Shown piece by piece: positions 46,481 through 58,559 of a stretch of DNA of 64,000 bases; position 1 is the first letter of the stretch, and each line of letters begins with the position of its first letter. Both the position numbers and the translations under genes were made by a program. This DNA is from Sycobia sp. Sy_11. Its lineage: Eukaryota > Arthropoda > Insecta > Hymenoptera > Epichrysomallidae. The stretch is from positions 1,791,501-1,855,500 of the forward strand of contig JACCIC010000037.1 of assembly GCA_018907035.1 (NCBI GenBank). The letters run 5' to 3'. The notes under the pieces were generated by a model. It ran no database searches. It saw only the letters and a list, made by a program, of their open reading frames with translations, and was not told the origin of the DNA.

Positions 46481-47210
46481 GGCTAATATGTGTCGCCGTA
46501 TCCTCGGCTCGCTTCTCGTTCCTCCAGACTGTGAGCGAGGGCGCCTATGCTCACTTTCTCACCACCCTAGCGGGAAGGAGGGAGGCGCTCGCCGCCTCGG
46601 ATAGCTCGTCCACACTACCGGGTGGCCGCTCCCGCAACACTCGAACCCAATTCCACTTTCATAAGTTCCTCGCGCCCCCTCCCACAACACCCTAAGTTTT
46701 GCGGCGGCGCAGTGCCATATAATAGCCAGGCAAACGCTCGTTCTCTCTATTTTCGCGCTCTCTGGCTCCGCTCCTTCCTCCGATTCTTTGCCCCGGCTCT
46801 GCCTCCCCGGCTGGTCTCGCAGTCTCGTAGCTCGCCCGTGCATTACCCGCCGCGTCTCGCCTCCCTTATTAGTACCGCCTTTCTTATAAGCCCTCCTCGC
46901 CCCTCTCGCTGCCGCAAGTAGCGCCGGACCCATCCCACCTCTCTTCTCCATCCCCCTTACATTGGCCGTCCCGCGCGCGCGCTTCATCATTTTCTTCTTC
47001 ATCTCTATCTCCTTCTCTCCAAACTCGTCGTTTTTACATAGCGCACGCAGACAGATTCACTATAAGGCACGCTTTTTCGTCGCTTCTCATTACGTCAATT
47101 TTGAGGGAAACACTGACCGGTGTGGCGCTCTCCTTGCGTTCTTGCTTTCTTTCTCATATTATGGATTATTACCTCGGCTCTGCTCATTTCGTTTATAATC
47201 CGCCAATTGG
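46480..47210. other. GC-rich block, no gene recognised
   Basis: Both strands have 100-147 codon frames of Ala/Arg/Pro-rich composition that follow base composition. None has a recognisable motif. Confidence 0.5.
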
Positions 47211-48049
47211 GCGCGTAATGCGAGATAATATAAACTTGAAATTTTCAAGAGATAATTGGTAAAGCGAAGATAAATTCTATTAGAAGCGTTATTTTCGATC
47301 CGTGAAAACAATTTTCATAATCGCATAATCGAGCTTCACGAATAGAATAATAAATAACAAGTTAAATTGACAATCAGAGTAAATTTGTAAAAGAAAAATT
47401 AATAATAATAAAAACAATGTTTGTCTGTTCATCTAGGATAAAAAAATTGACACGAAAGTAGAGGATTTTTTATGTAAAAAATTTGTCGGATTTTTTGTAT
47501 TGGACTTTTTAAGTTTCAATGTTTTTATTACATTTTATGAAATTGAAATACGTTATACAATCGCTCTACGTATTGAAGAAAATTATGTGATTACACGTAA
47601 TAATAATAAGTGGAATATAAATTTTCAGCTTATGACTTTTGTACAGGTAATAACCTAAAGATCCTTTATTCTGAAAAATCTATAACTATCTTCAAATTTT
47701 AACTGTGTAAAAGTAAAATACGTCGATAGTTTTTTCTTAGAAACCGATTGAGATAAAGAAAATTGGCTGTCGTCAAAAAAGTATATTTTGGTAAAAAAAG
47801 TAAATTTGCACAAAAATTTGGCAATTACATAAATGCGCGCCTATGCAAATTTATTTTCCTTCAATTTTTTTTTTGTTTAAAAATTGAAAGAACACTTTTT
47901 TCCCCTACGTATTCTACAATGAGCGAAATGGCAGCTATATTTTTGGTCAGGTCAACCACGAGATCGTTCGGTGAATTGGCACTTTTCCGCGGTAAATTCT
48001 TTTTAGGTGTACCCATACCCGCAGAAAATCATATATAACATTTCTTTCG

Positions 48050-48050
<1 letters not shown>
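47210..48050. other. AT-rich block, nothing recognised
   Basis: AT-rich with stops in all frames. A weak TTTTGTACAG/GTAATA junction occurs at 47646 on the plus strand. Confidence 0.5.

Positions 48051-48056
<6 letters not shown>

Positions 48057-48107
<51 letters not shown>
48057..48107. repeat. (TC)n microsatellite
   Basis: Pure TC tract of about 51 bp. Confidence 0.96.
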
Positions 48108-48109
<2 letters not shown>

Positions 48110-48111
<2 letters not shown>

Positions 48112-49000
48112 AGTAATTTTCGGGCATATCTTATGCCGGCGCGGTGAAATTACGTTGGCTTATCGAGTGGGAGGAAGCGGAGTCTTCCCTCTGGCGGGTT
48201 CCGCCCTATGCGCGAATGAATGAGAGAGACAGGCATGTGTTTGTGAGACTGAGAGAGAGCGAAAAACCGGGCTTCACGAACACGAGGGTGTAACACGCGA
48301 AGTTAATGGCTCAGAGAGCTCGAAGCGTGGAATTTAATCGCACCTTACTCTGTATATACACACAAAGGCGCATACATGCACGCGCACACACATACAGTAA
48401 GGAATAAGGAAAAAGAGGAGGGAGGAGGGACAAGGGGAGGAGATAGTCTCGCGTAGAACACAGCACAGTCCACTGTGCTTCAGCGAGAACACATTCGCCG
48501 CGATTGTCTTTATTAAACTTTCGAAATGGGTTGCTCTTGAATCTCGCAATTATTGCCGCCTCGGGGCTGCGTTCGCGTCGCGATCGTCTATACAGGGGTG
48601 GACGAGGGAGGCAAAGGAAACGCCTGGCGCCGAATAATTAACCGGATTTTTCGAGCGATACGTTTTCTATGTCACAGCATACGGAACGCTGCCGCTTTTT
48701 ATCAACTTATCATACTTTTTTGCAGTAAATTTTTGATACTTCAATTACATTCATATACCGTCGCATAACACGTAAAATCGTGGCCGCGGACGAAGGAAAG
48801 TAAAGTTTTTGAACAGGTGGATTTTTTGTCAATTGGTGTGATACCGAAACGGCTGAACAAAATTCTTTTACGGAAATTCTTGTATATTATTATATAAAAT
48901 ATTTCTATTCACAAATTTGTATTTTTTGTATTATAGCAATAAAACCACTATCTCATATAAAGATCATATTCATATTAAGGTGTATTCGTTTGATTTACAT
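48110..49000. other. Mixed DNA, nothing recognised
   Basis: CpG-rich at 48120-48700, AT-rich at 48780-49000. No gene was seen. Confidence 0.5.
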
Positions 49001-49022
49001 AAACCGTTCTTATTCTGGGAAT

Positions 49023-49067
49023 ACTGGGAATGCTGGGAATACTGGTGTATTCCCAGCATTCACCAGT
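49023..49067 (+). ncRNA. Perfect 15-bp hairpin extending to about 20 bp
   Basis: GAATGCTGGGAATAC (49028-49042) and GTATTCCCAGCATTC (49047-49061) are exact reverse complements around a TGGT loop. ACTGG (49023-49027) and CCAGT (49063-49067) extend the stem across a single bulged A at 49062. The left arm is built from TGGGAATAC/TGGGAATGC repeats (three GGGAAT units from 49017). It is too short for a usual pre-miRNA; possibilities are a transposon-end remnant, a structured RNA, or a repeat that inverted on itself. Confidence 0.5.
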
Positions 49068-49069
49068 CG

Positions 49070-50030
49070 TCCTCCTTGGCGAAAATTCGTATTAGCGTGT
49101 ACTTACAGTAAATACAGCGCGGGGGAACACGGGCGCGCTCCTCGATCGTTCTCTCATTATAAAATCCCCCCGAGCAGTAAAACGATCGAATTAATCGCTA
49201 AATATAGAAAATCCGCGCGATCGTGGAGCGCGAAATTTGCTCGCTTCGAAAGTGGCGAGGGAGGACGGGGGGATCGAAATTCGTTATTTCGCACACGCGC
49301 GTTCGCCCGCTTCGTCGGGTATACTTAAGCGGTCGGTCGCGGCGGATCGATTGTACAAATTAAGCGGTTGAGCGGAACAAATATCGTTCCCCCGCCCCCT
49401 CGCCGACGCAGAGCTGGCGCTACCAGCATCGCCACACCTTTACCCCCCCCCCCGCCACATACCCTTCCGCCAACCCCCGGCCGCCGTGCCCCATACGCGC
49501 GGTTGTTCCGCTGCTGCTGGCTCGGCAATTCGATGTGTAATAGCGCGCGCGCGATTACTCGTACGAGACGGACTGGCAGGGCGGATGCGCGGGGTAGAGG
49601 GAAGGCTCGGAGGGGTTGAAAAGCCGGCGCTCGGCCATCGAAAAACCGAGGACGAAGTTATAACGGGCGCGCGGGGTCGAGCGCGTCGGCCAGAGGGCAT
49701 CGGGCAGATGCAGGAGGAGCGAGCGAGAAGGAGCGCGCGCACTCGCGCGAATCCCCACGGAGCGTAGAGGAAGCGCCCGGAAACGTGTGTGGGAATTAAT
49801 GCCGATATAGCAGTCTCCCAGCATGAGCCTTCCGCTTGTTTTTTTTTTTGTTTTTTGCTTCCCGCCCTTTTTTTACGGATTAACGTCATATCGCATTACG
49901 GACTGCCGAGCGGTCGGGATTTGGCGAGGCTTATATTATATTATATTTTAGCTCGAGAACTCGGCATCGTTATCGCTTATTTTCCTCAATTCGTCATGAA
50001 AATTTCTATTTCATGCTATCTTTGAGAAAT
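49070..50030. other. GC-rich block
   Basis: CpG-rich with a C-run at 49443-49452 and a T-run near 49840. A minus-strand ATG (about 49157) opens 17 codons reading MRERSRSAPVFPRAVFT and ends at a donor-like GTAAGT (49106-49101). It is too short to call. No recognisable gene. Confidence 0.45.
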
Positions 50031-50694
50031 GTGGAATAATCTATTTTGCCTTCTCGACACTTTCTATAAGGCAAATAATGTTTCATTACGTCTATTTAAG
50101 TTTATTTACAAACAAACAAATGAAAAATTTTATTCTAATCACTATTAATTTCATATATATATTTGTATATTTATATATCATTTAGACATTGTTAGAAATC
50201 AACATATATCATTATACCTTTTGATTTGGTTATAAAAGTTAATTGACTATAATGTATACAATAAAATTACAAATAAAATTCATCAATTAATTGGTTGTAC
50301 AGTAATTTCATTGTTTTTTAAAATTGATGAAACAATAGAATACCTATTTTTTTATATGAGTATTGAGAAGCATTAGAAAATATGAAATCTAATCAAATCA
50401 GTGAATTGCAAAATATGTTTTCGGATATCGCTGGTCTTGCTCAAATATACGAATAAAGCAATGATTGTCAAAAGCAGCCATTTCGTCAGTTCGACCAATT
50501 CGAATTTATGTTATACGAAGAGAAATATCTAGGGTTATCTTATGCGCACGAGAACCGAGGTCGCAAAGATCGAGAATAAATAGAGATACGCATATAAATA
50601 GCAGAGTTAGAGAAGCAGAACTGAAAAGAAGCAAGGGGGTTTAAAAATCGAACGAAATTCGAACTATATCTATGCAAACATATATATATATGTG

Positions 50695-50700
<6 letters not shown>
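50030..50700. other. AT-rich DNA, nothing recognised
   Basis: Stops occur in all frames. It leads into the TA array at 50701. Confidence 0.55.

Positions 50701-50749
<49 letters not shown>
50701..50749. repeat. (TA)n microsatellite
   Basis: Pure TA tract of 49 bp, preceded by TGTGTCTGTG and a short TA run at 50681. Confidence 0.95.
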
Positions 50750-50751
<2 letters not shown>

Positions 50752-52540
50752 GCAAATGTACGAAAAATCGGTGCGCGGCTAGTTCGTCGAAACGAGCGCG
50801 TGCGCCCGTCCGAACAGTGACTACCCAATCCCGCGCTGGCTCTATACACTGCTTTAGCGGAGGTAAAATAACATGGGAGAGGGAGGAGCGCTGAGGGTTG
50901 GTAGAAAAAAAGAAACGCCCGGGAAACAAAATACGGCCCAGTAAATTGTTGCGCGGATACGTTTGAAAATGGGAAAAAGAAATCCCGGTGTGAGGAGTAT
51001 AGAAAATTGGTATATTTTTCGTTGGGAGGTGGGGAAGGGAGGCACGAACGCGTGCGGCACGAGCATCATAGAGCCCAGCGAAAGCCGAGACGTTTGTTAC
51101 GTTCGGGCTGGCGATTCGGTTTGGGCGGATTTTTTTTTACCGTAATTCCTTTGAGTTTAGAGATATTACAGTACTCGTGTATGACGTTATTGACGGTTGA
51201 ACAATCGATACACGCTGCTAAAAAATAACGCCTTTCTCTGGAAATATTTTTTCTCAAAATTTGATTTTCATTCGTTATTTAAAAGCTAGTAATTTACCAA
51301 TCTTTTAGACTTGTAAACATATATTCTATAAATAGAAAGTAAATATTTATATGAATAAAAAAAAAACCAAATAGTTCAAACCAATATTTACGCATTTTTA
51401 AACGAATTGACTGAAAAGAAGCAAATATTTTTTTAATAGAAAACCTTTTCACGGATCACGAATGGCTTTTGTCGCTATATTGTTGTCCATCTGAGTTCGC
51501 GTCGGTGCAGAAAAACAAGGTACCATCAGAGGTCGCGCGTATAGTTTACCGAGAAGTGAAACTGAAATAATAATAACGATAATTACAAAGCGGATCGTTC
51601 GAGCTCTAGAGCTGAGCCAATGGTTCCGCGCGCCTTCAAAATAATCTCGGAATATTCGGGGACATTCCAAAAGATTCTTTGCGCCACTTTCCTATTCCTG
51701 GGTTTCGCACTTCGTCTTTTCCCAAAATCACCAAACTCCTCCCGCAGATTCGAGACAATGGGGCTTTCACAACACAACAAGAAGGATATAAAATCGCTCG
51801 GCGCGAGGGAAAAGTTGCGCGGAATGCGCCGGTAAACCTTGTCTGAACCTTGTCAGTATCACGCAACTAACTGTCTTCCGTGGCGAGAGAGTCGGAACGA
51901 GCAAGAATATGACGCCGCGTCATTTCTGTATGCAGCTGAATGAATTAGTCTTTATTAAATAGCCAGATACAGAGTTTTTCAAGCTGAAGTAGCAACGGAA
52001 ATATAATTGAATTTATGCAATATGGGTTTAGTGGTTTGCGCGCAAAAAGTCAAATTTTTCACTGAGCGCCTCTAGATAAAAGTGAAGCTGTGAGGACGAA
52101 GTAAATAAAACTCCATTAGATTTTATATCAGAACCGATGACCATCCAAGCCCCGGCACTGCTAATAGGCAATGAAAGAGGACAGGCGCCCCATCCCTCCC
52201 TGTCCGCGCGGTTAATCGACGGAAAGTGATTAAGTTTCTCCGCCCGATAGGGTATACCATCGAGCATATATCTATACAATGGGCTGCACGCAAAATTTCT
52301 CGGTATCTGCTCGCCGATGAACCCCCGAGCTTGCGGGCTATAAAAAGTTAACGGCAGTATCTTCTGGAATATTGTACTTTCTTGAGTGTCTTACTTTTTT
52401 CCTCCATCTATCCTCACCCCCCTCCCCCTTGTAGTCTTGCGCTTGCGGCCGTAGCGGCGCACTTTAAAAGGAAGTTTCAAGCAAAATTACTTCACGCTGT
52501 ACAATCATCCATTACGTATTATTCAGCTTCATTTAAAATA
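50750..52540. other. Mixed DNA, no gene recognised
   Basis: GC-moderate with AT-rich patches at 51240-51460 and 51950-52030. ORFs are under 130 codons and unremarkable. Confidence 0.5.

Positions 52541-52543
<3 letters not shown>

Positions 52544-52587
<44 letters not shown>
52544..52587. repeat. (TC)n microsatellite
   Basis: Pure TC tract of 44 bp. On the minus strand it is a GA tract starting about 44 nt downstream of the donor of the 52631-52683 exon candidate. Confidence 0.95.
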
Positions 52588-52590
<3 letters not shown>

Positions 52591-52630
52591 TTTTCTTTCT
52601 AGCTTATAGATTTTCCATCGTAATACTTAC

Positions 52631-52683
52631 CAAGTACAGGTACTTGTAGGGGGGCTTAATAGAAACTGCGAAACTTTACTCAC
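52631..52683 (-). CDS. Candidate 53-nt micro-exon with a recursive-splice-type acceptor (minus strand)
   Basis: On the minus strand a strong acceptor (TTTTTTCATTTTGTTTCAG) ends at 52684 and joins directly to GTGAGT, itself a near-consensus donor. Fifty-three nucleotides later the sequence ends CTTG followed by GTAAGTATT (52630 downward), another near-consensus donor. One frame is open through the 53 nt, VSKVSQFLLSPPTSTCT; the other two have stops at once. An exon whose first bases rebuild a donor is the architecture of recursive-splicing exons. No protein family was recognised and no flanking exon identified. This is the best splice-signal combination in the window, but chance cannot be excluded. 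Confidence 0.28.
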
Positions 52684-52699
52684 CTGAAACAAAATGAAA

Positions 52700-53850
52700 A
52701 AAATAGAATATATTAGTTGTGTACATGTCATCAAAGAAACATATAATATAATTTCTAGATATAAGATATTATCAAATATATAATATGGAAATTAACTTAT
52801 TCTTAAACATAAACTCTCTACGCTGTACAGTAAATCTATATAACACTGTAAACTCCTACTCGAGCAACCCATCGCTCTCTCTGTAAACCGCGATGATTCA
52901 ACGAAATCTCGCCCCCGCACGCAATATAATATATATATATAAGCTATCCCATGACTATAAGGCGATATACAACCAACGGAGTCTCACTATACTGGCCGGA
53001 ACTTTGAGAACTCGGCGCGATGGGGACGTCGGAATTCCTATCGCGGGGGACGGGCACCGACGCGCCGGTGGAAACATCGCCGGTCGCCCTACTAAAGCAA
53101 TAAAATACCCACCCATCCCCTGCGTCCATCTTCTCGCGAATAATCTAGCAGCCGTGCGCGTCCCTTTCTTTAGATATATAGATATACACATTCTCGTTTA
53201 CTCGCTCGCAGCCGCACCGAGTGCTATGTATACATATATGTTATATATGTGTGCGTGTGCGTGTATGAAGACGGCTTTCGTTATTTTACGAGATCCCGTT
53301 CTTTCAGCTCTCTCGCTTTAATATGCGAGTGGAAAGGGGTGCGACAGGAACAGAAAGATATAGAAAAATAGAGGGAGGGAGGAGGACCGATAATTCGTCC
53401 ATTAAGCAAGTGCGCGCCGGCAGAATAGCACATGAATTTCTTTCTCCTCCCTGCCCTCCTTCCCTCTTCCTCTGGCGTAGCAATCAGAGAAAGAAGGAAG
53501 GGATTCTCGCTGATTCTCTCGATACTCCATCGAGATATGCGTGCTAGATGTCGAATATAGGGAGGCTCGATTACCGCCGGCGCGGACGGTAGCGAGCGCA
53601 GAAGGGGACACGATTTTTCCTTTTCTTTCGCGCTTCCCTTCACCCCCATATCTCCCTCCTTCCGCCCCTCTGGAGATTCTTGACTTTCTACCGGCGTATT
53701 TGCGGAGCCGTTGCTCTCCACGGATTCGAGCAATATTGATTCCGCGATGCTTGAATTTCTCTCGTGCCTTCGCTGCTCTAGCCTGCGATGGGCGCGACTT
53801 CCGCGAAAATGCAAGCCGGGAGAAAGAGAGCTAGACAGCGAGAGAACGAA
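52700..53850. other. AT-rich start, then GC-rich block
   Basis: AT-rich to 52870, GC-rich after. The minus-strand 218-codon frame at 53281-53937 reads partly as a Ser-Leu repeat and is not called. Confidence 0.5.

Positions 53851-53858
<8 letters not shown>

Positions 53859-53893
<35 letters not shown>
53859..53893. repeat. (AG)n microsatellite
   Basis: Pure AG tract of 35 bp inside a plus-strand purine-rich stretch that continues to about 54075. Confidence 0.94.
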
Positions 53894-53896
<3 letters not shown>

Positions 53897-54269
53897 GAGG
53901 GAAAGAGAGAGGGAGAGGTGCGAAAAACGCTTGCCAATAAAAAAGGTAGAGGAAAAGAGAGGGAAAGATTTAAAGAGCATGGAATGAGGAAGCGGTCGGG
54001 GAAGGGGGTGAAAAGGGAAGTGAAAGATGTAGAAGAGAAAGGAGGAGAAGGATCAAAAGAGGAAGTAAAAGGAATATAATTTCACCCTTTATCTGAAAAC
54101 TACGGGGCGAGATCGAGAGCTTGCGAATCTCTCTACCTCTCTCTTTCCCTCTCTGGGTTTGGACTTTTTTCCTCCTCTGTCGCTACGCCTCTCCTATACT
54201 TTCGCTCTTAAAGCAAACGATAACTGCTCTCTTTTCGCCCACGTTTCTCGAGGGTTTGATTAAATTGAA

Positions 54270-55600
54270 AAATTGAGCGGAGTAATTCTAATGTGTCCCC
54301 TTTGACTTTGAAATGGGAAATCTTTTTTGTGGAATAATATTGTAAATTAACGGAGTGATCATTTGTTTTTGAGCTTTGGTGAATGGGTATTATTATGAGG
54401 GAAAGAAGTTAATTAAACCAGGCAGCCATATAAATTTTAATTAGCTTAGTTAATTATCGATTTTATTAATATTTACATTTATGGTTTTTATTTAGTGATT
54501 CACTCGACCACAAAGAGGGTTTTAATTAAAAATTCTTTGCTCAATTCCATAATAAATTATGGATTGATAAAAAGTAACATTTTTAACAAATCTTGAAAGG
54601 TAATTTTATATTATGTATATCGATTTTCTTCAAAGCAGTATTAAAGTATTAGTAATAAACTAAAATTTATCTCTATAAAAAATTTATTTCTATAAAAAAT
54701 AATTCTTTTTATTAATAAGCTGTAGCATTTTAAATTATCAAACATATCTGAAGTTGATGAAACTACATACAATAATAATATATAATAATAATGATCAAAA
54801 ACATTTTCTGTTTTAACGGATAACTTATTTATAGTTATAATAAATGGCGTATAAAAATAAACTCTACAAAATCTTAGTTCAGATCGTTATCATAAATTAA
54901 TGTAATGCAATATAATCCCCTAGAGTTTCTCGTTCACGACCTTACGTAATGAAGGATCTCATATACAAGTTTCAAGAACGATTATCTACACGTACGCGCG
55001 CGCACGTGTGTATGTGTGTGTAACTTCTAATTTAATTAGTAGATGGCTTTAAACAATGTTCGAGTTAAATTTCCAGCTAAAACAGCGAGCATTTAATTAA
55101 CGTGATTAATTGATAACAGGCGTATTGACTTGTCTACCACGCTTAAATTTAAACTAAATAGTCGATACTCAAATGTAATTGTATGTGGCGTCCCGACTAT
55201 TTCAATTATTTACATTAATTAAACTATTTAGAAAACGTTTTCGAAAAAAATCGGTGCGTTTTGCAAAAAGTAGATCAGTCGTATTTTATAAAATATTTGC
55301 AAACTTAATTGCAATTCAATGATTTATATTTCATGCGTTGTTCAACTTATACGTTCATGATAAAACAGTTATTTTATTTTAAATTATAGATTTGTGGAAT
55401 AAACTATCAGATGCAGAGAGCAGCCTCATGAGGAGCGCTCGATTTAAAATTTTACTTTCAGTTTTCGGTACGCGACATGTAAAGATCTATTCAAAGCGAG
55501 CAACCCTTGGTGATTCCGATGATTATACAAAAACCGGCAAAAACGATAAGTAAGCATCGCGGATAATAAAATGAAGACGAAGAGCACACGAGGATAAAAA
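54270..55600. other. AT-rich block, the longest in the window
   Basis: About 1.3 kb of AT-rich DNA with stops in every frame, a 17-bp tandem duplication at 54665, and an acceptor-like TTTTACTTTCAG near 55460 without a partner. No gene was recognised. Confidence 0.6.
54665..54698 (+). repeat. 17-bp tandem duplication
   Basis: Two head-to-tail copies of ATTTAT[C/T]TCTATAAAAA with one difference. Confidence 0.85.
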
Positions 55601-56640
55601 GCTCTTCGCAGATTGCGCACGCGCGCGATAGGAGGGGGAGGGCGGTCAAAGCCTACTCTCGAGAGAAGGTAGGGAGAGAAAGAAAGAGAGAGGGGTGAGA
55701 AAGGAGCGCTAGGGCGTCCAGAGGGCGTGCTGAATATTCCAGCTTCCTTTCATCCTTTATGCTTGACGCGTTGCGCGCCCGCGCGACTGCTTCCAAAAGA
55801 CGAGGGGGAGGGGGCGAGGAACGCATCGCGTCGCGGACCGAAAGTGAGGCGCCCGCGCGCTGAATTACAACTCCCTCTGCGGGAAAGAGCGGCGGTGGCG
55901 CGCAAGGACGGAGAAGAGTGAGATACCGCGGAATGCGCCCTCGAAATTAGATGGGCGTAAGTCATTCTCTCCCGTCGGCCGCCGACGTCGCCGCCGCCGC
56001 ATCCGCGCACGCAAGCCGGCAGCGGCATATCTTGCAAGAAACGCCGCGGCAGAGACACGGGTGGAGGAAACGAGGTTGCGTACATCTACGGCGTATATAT
56101 ATAGAAAGAGGGGGGGAAGGTAGGAGAGGAGATAGAGGAATGGAGCTCGCACAGCTGACGACATTAATTCTCCGTAGACGCTCGATGCGCGCGCCTCCTA
56201 TATGTATAAGCCCACGAAAGCTTTTATCCCCGACGCGGATACGCAGAGTCGTGCCGATATAAATTTCGACTTTTTCCCCAGACCGGAGTGAGGAAGCGAG
56301 GGCGTGGGGAGGGGGCAAGGAAGGTTGCGGCGCTGTTTCCGCTCTGTGTTATTTTTTTCGAAACGAGCACTCCTTGCCTCCCTCGTTTCTCGTTCCCCTA
56401 AAATCCGCTCTGCCCTTTTTCTTAGCGAGATTCTCTTGCTTCTTGCTAGAGGAGAAATTTTACGCGGGCAAAGAGGGCGATTTTTTGACCCTAACGATGA
56501 GTCTAGACCCCCCGCCCAGTGGCAGGCTGAGACGCTTCGGGCTTTTTCGGAATTCGAGAGAAAAAAATCGGTCCTTTTTTGGTGGCGGCGAGCGAAAATA
56601 GAGGGTAGTGAGCAAGATAGAATTTTTCATGCATCCTTTA
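55600..56640. other. GC-rich block, no gene recognised
   Basis: CpG- and purine-rich. Overlapping Ala/Arg/Pro-rich frames on both strands reflect base composition. Confidence 0.5.
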
Positions 56641-57200
56641 TGAAATTTTGAAAATTTAATTCTAATAGAATGATCAAATTTATGAAAATAAGAATTCAGG
56701 AGTATTTGGGTCGTTGATATGTTTAAATCTGGATGGAACAAGAATACAAATCAATTATATTAATTAAGTACAAAAAATAATTTGCTAATTATCAATGCTT
56801 ACATTATTATGTTTGAAGTTATTTTAAAATAATAATCGACTATTTGCTAATTTACGATTAATGAAAATAAATTTTCTCATATTTAATAAATAAAAATATA
56901 GAGGTTTTTGTATTAATTTCAATTTTATAATAAAAGGAATCCAATTTATAATATGAGACTTTAACGTCCCATACTTAACGACAACCAAAAATACGTTGGA
57001 ATTTCATTTCACGAGACTCCGTCTTTTTAATCGTGTTACAAAACCATTATTCGCCTTTGCATATCTTCCAGGCAACTATATTATTTCATATAGTTTATCT
57101 ATTCCATATTCACCGTCCCGACAACTTAAGCAAACAGATTGGTAGATTAAGCTAGAAATCTCAGCTGGATAATAGTGAAGAATAGGCCAATTAATACGCA
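56640..57200. other. AT-rich DNA, nothing recognised
   Basis: Stops occur in all frames and no motif was seen. Confidence 0.55.
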
Positions 57201-57426
57201 AAGCAGCGAATGAATAAAAGAAAAGGTAACGGATTATTCAAAAGCCGTAAATCTCTCTGGCGCCGCGCCGCTTCTGCACTCCCCCGAAGCGTTACCGAAT
57301 AAGAGAAACAGAAAGGGCGAGCGAGAGAGAGAAAGAGAGATAGAGGAAACGAGTAATTCGCGAAACAACTGCGGAATTCACACGACCTTGAACGAGTACT
57401 TCTCGTGGTACTATATACAATAAGCG

Positions 57427-57429
<3 letters not shown>

Positions 57430-57478
<49 letters not shown>
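57430..57478. repeat. (TC)n microsatellite
   Basis: Pure CT tract of about 49 bp. Confidence 0.96.
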
Positions 57479-57479
<1 letters not shown>

Positions 57480-57811
57480 ACTCGGAAAAGAAGAAACGAG
57501 AAAGGAAAAGCGAGATACAGACAAAAAGCCAAGCTAGCTGAGTAAAAGGGAGATAGCGAGGTAGTGACCGAGGAGAGGACGGTGAAAATGCGAGAGAAGA
57601 AGAGGGGGGAAGTAAGTGAACTCCGAAAAGTTAAGACTGTATTTATATAGTTCGGGACGTTATAAACCGTCTCCGAACCGCGACACTCGGTCGTGATTTT
57701 CCGCTTGAAAAATAAACTTGTCCTTTCGCCCCGCAGGGCTTGCGCTTTACTGCGTCTCTAATTCCATTACAAAGCTCTTTCGAAAATTGAGCGCTCGAAA
57801 AGCCGAATAGA

Positions 57812-58153
57812 ATGCGCGCGTCTCGCGAAAAATTCAATCTGTGGGAATCACCCGATTTGACCCGCCTGCATCCTTTCCTCCGACACCGTGGAAGGAGTGC
57901 CGAGGTTGTGTGTATGTGTATGTGGGCAGCGAGGAGGTCGGCTAGGGGCACCCTATCAGTTTTTCAAACTATCAATTTGTCGTTCGAGCTCTACCGGGCT
58001 CTCCCGCGCTCTCTCGTCTTTTGCTCTGTCCGAACGGACGCATCCTCCATCCCCCGCCCGGACAAGAAGAAGCGGGAGAGGAAGGTCAGCGGCCGTAACA
58101 ATATTTCCCCGAGAGTTTACGAGGCCTTAAACTTCCAATTAAGGCGCCCGTAA
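57812..58153 (+). CDS. Unrecognised 113-aa ORF, low confidence
   Basis: ATG at 57812 opens 113 codons without any simple repeat, starting MRASREKFNLWESPDLTRLH, with a basic KKKRERK patch near residue 85-95. No domain, signal peptide or membrane helix was recognised. A donor-like AAAG/GTGAGC lies just after the stop (58157) but in a different frame. GC-moderate composition makes chance occurrence likely. Confidence 0.14.
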   Translation: MRASREKFNLWESPDLTRLHPFLRHRGRSAEVVCMCMWAARRSARGTLSVFQTINLSFELYRALPRSLVFCSVRTDASSIPRPDKKKRERKVSGRNNISPRVYEALNFQLRRP

Positions 58154-58287
58154 AGGTGAGCGTTTCCCGTTAACTTGCCGAACGATCGACGTAACCTCGG
58201 CATTTTATATCCCCGGCAGGCTGCAGTCGGTATGGGAAGGAGCGCAGAAAAGGCGCGCGGGGGCGGAAATCGTGGTTAAAGCACCTC

Positions 58288-58289
<2 letters not shown>

Positions 58290-58328
<39 letters not shown>
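58290..58328. repeat. (AT)n microsatellite
   Basis: AT tract of about 39 bp ending in ACACA. Confidence 0.94.
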
Positions 58329-58333
<5 letters not shown>

Positions 58334-58522
58334 TCTCAACTACGTGCATACGTTCTTGATCGTATGTATCGTTCACCGCTGACCGAACGCTTAAATTTGC
58401 GACCGATCTGGCTGCCGTATAAGACCGCCGATCAGGGAGCGATGTAGAGAATAGAAAAAAGGTATCGCATCCCCGAAACGTTTCGACGAGCAGCTGCAGG
58501 GGCGATTACGTATCCCTTGCAA

Positions 58523-58555
<33 letters not shown>
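58523..58555. repeat. (AT)n-(GT)n compound microsatellite
   Basis: A short AT run passes directly into about ten GT units. Confidence 0.92.
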
Positions 58556-58559
58556 CCCG

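Noticed and set aside
49101..49157. Minus-strand 17-codon ATG segment ending at GTAAGT
   Set aside because: Too short to distinguish from chance; equally good ATG-to-donor pairs occur elsewhere (for example near 59205).
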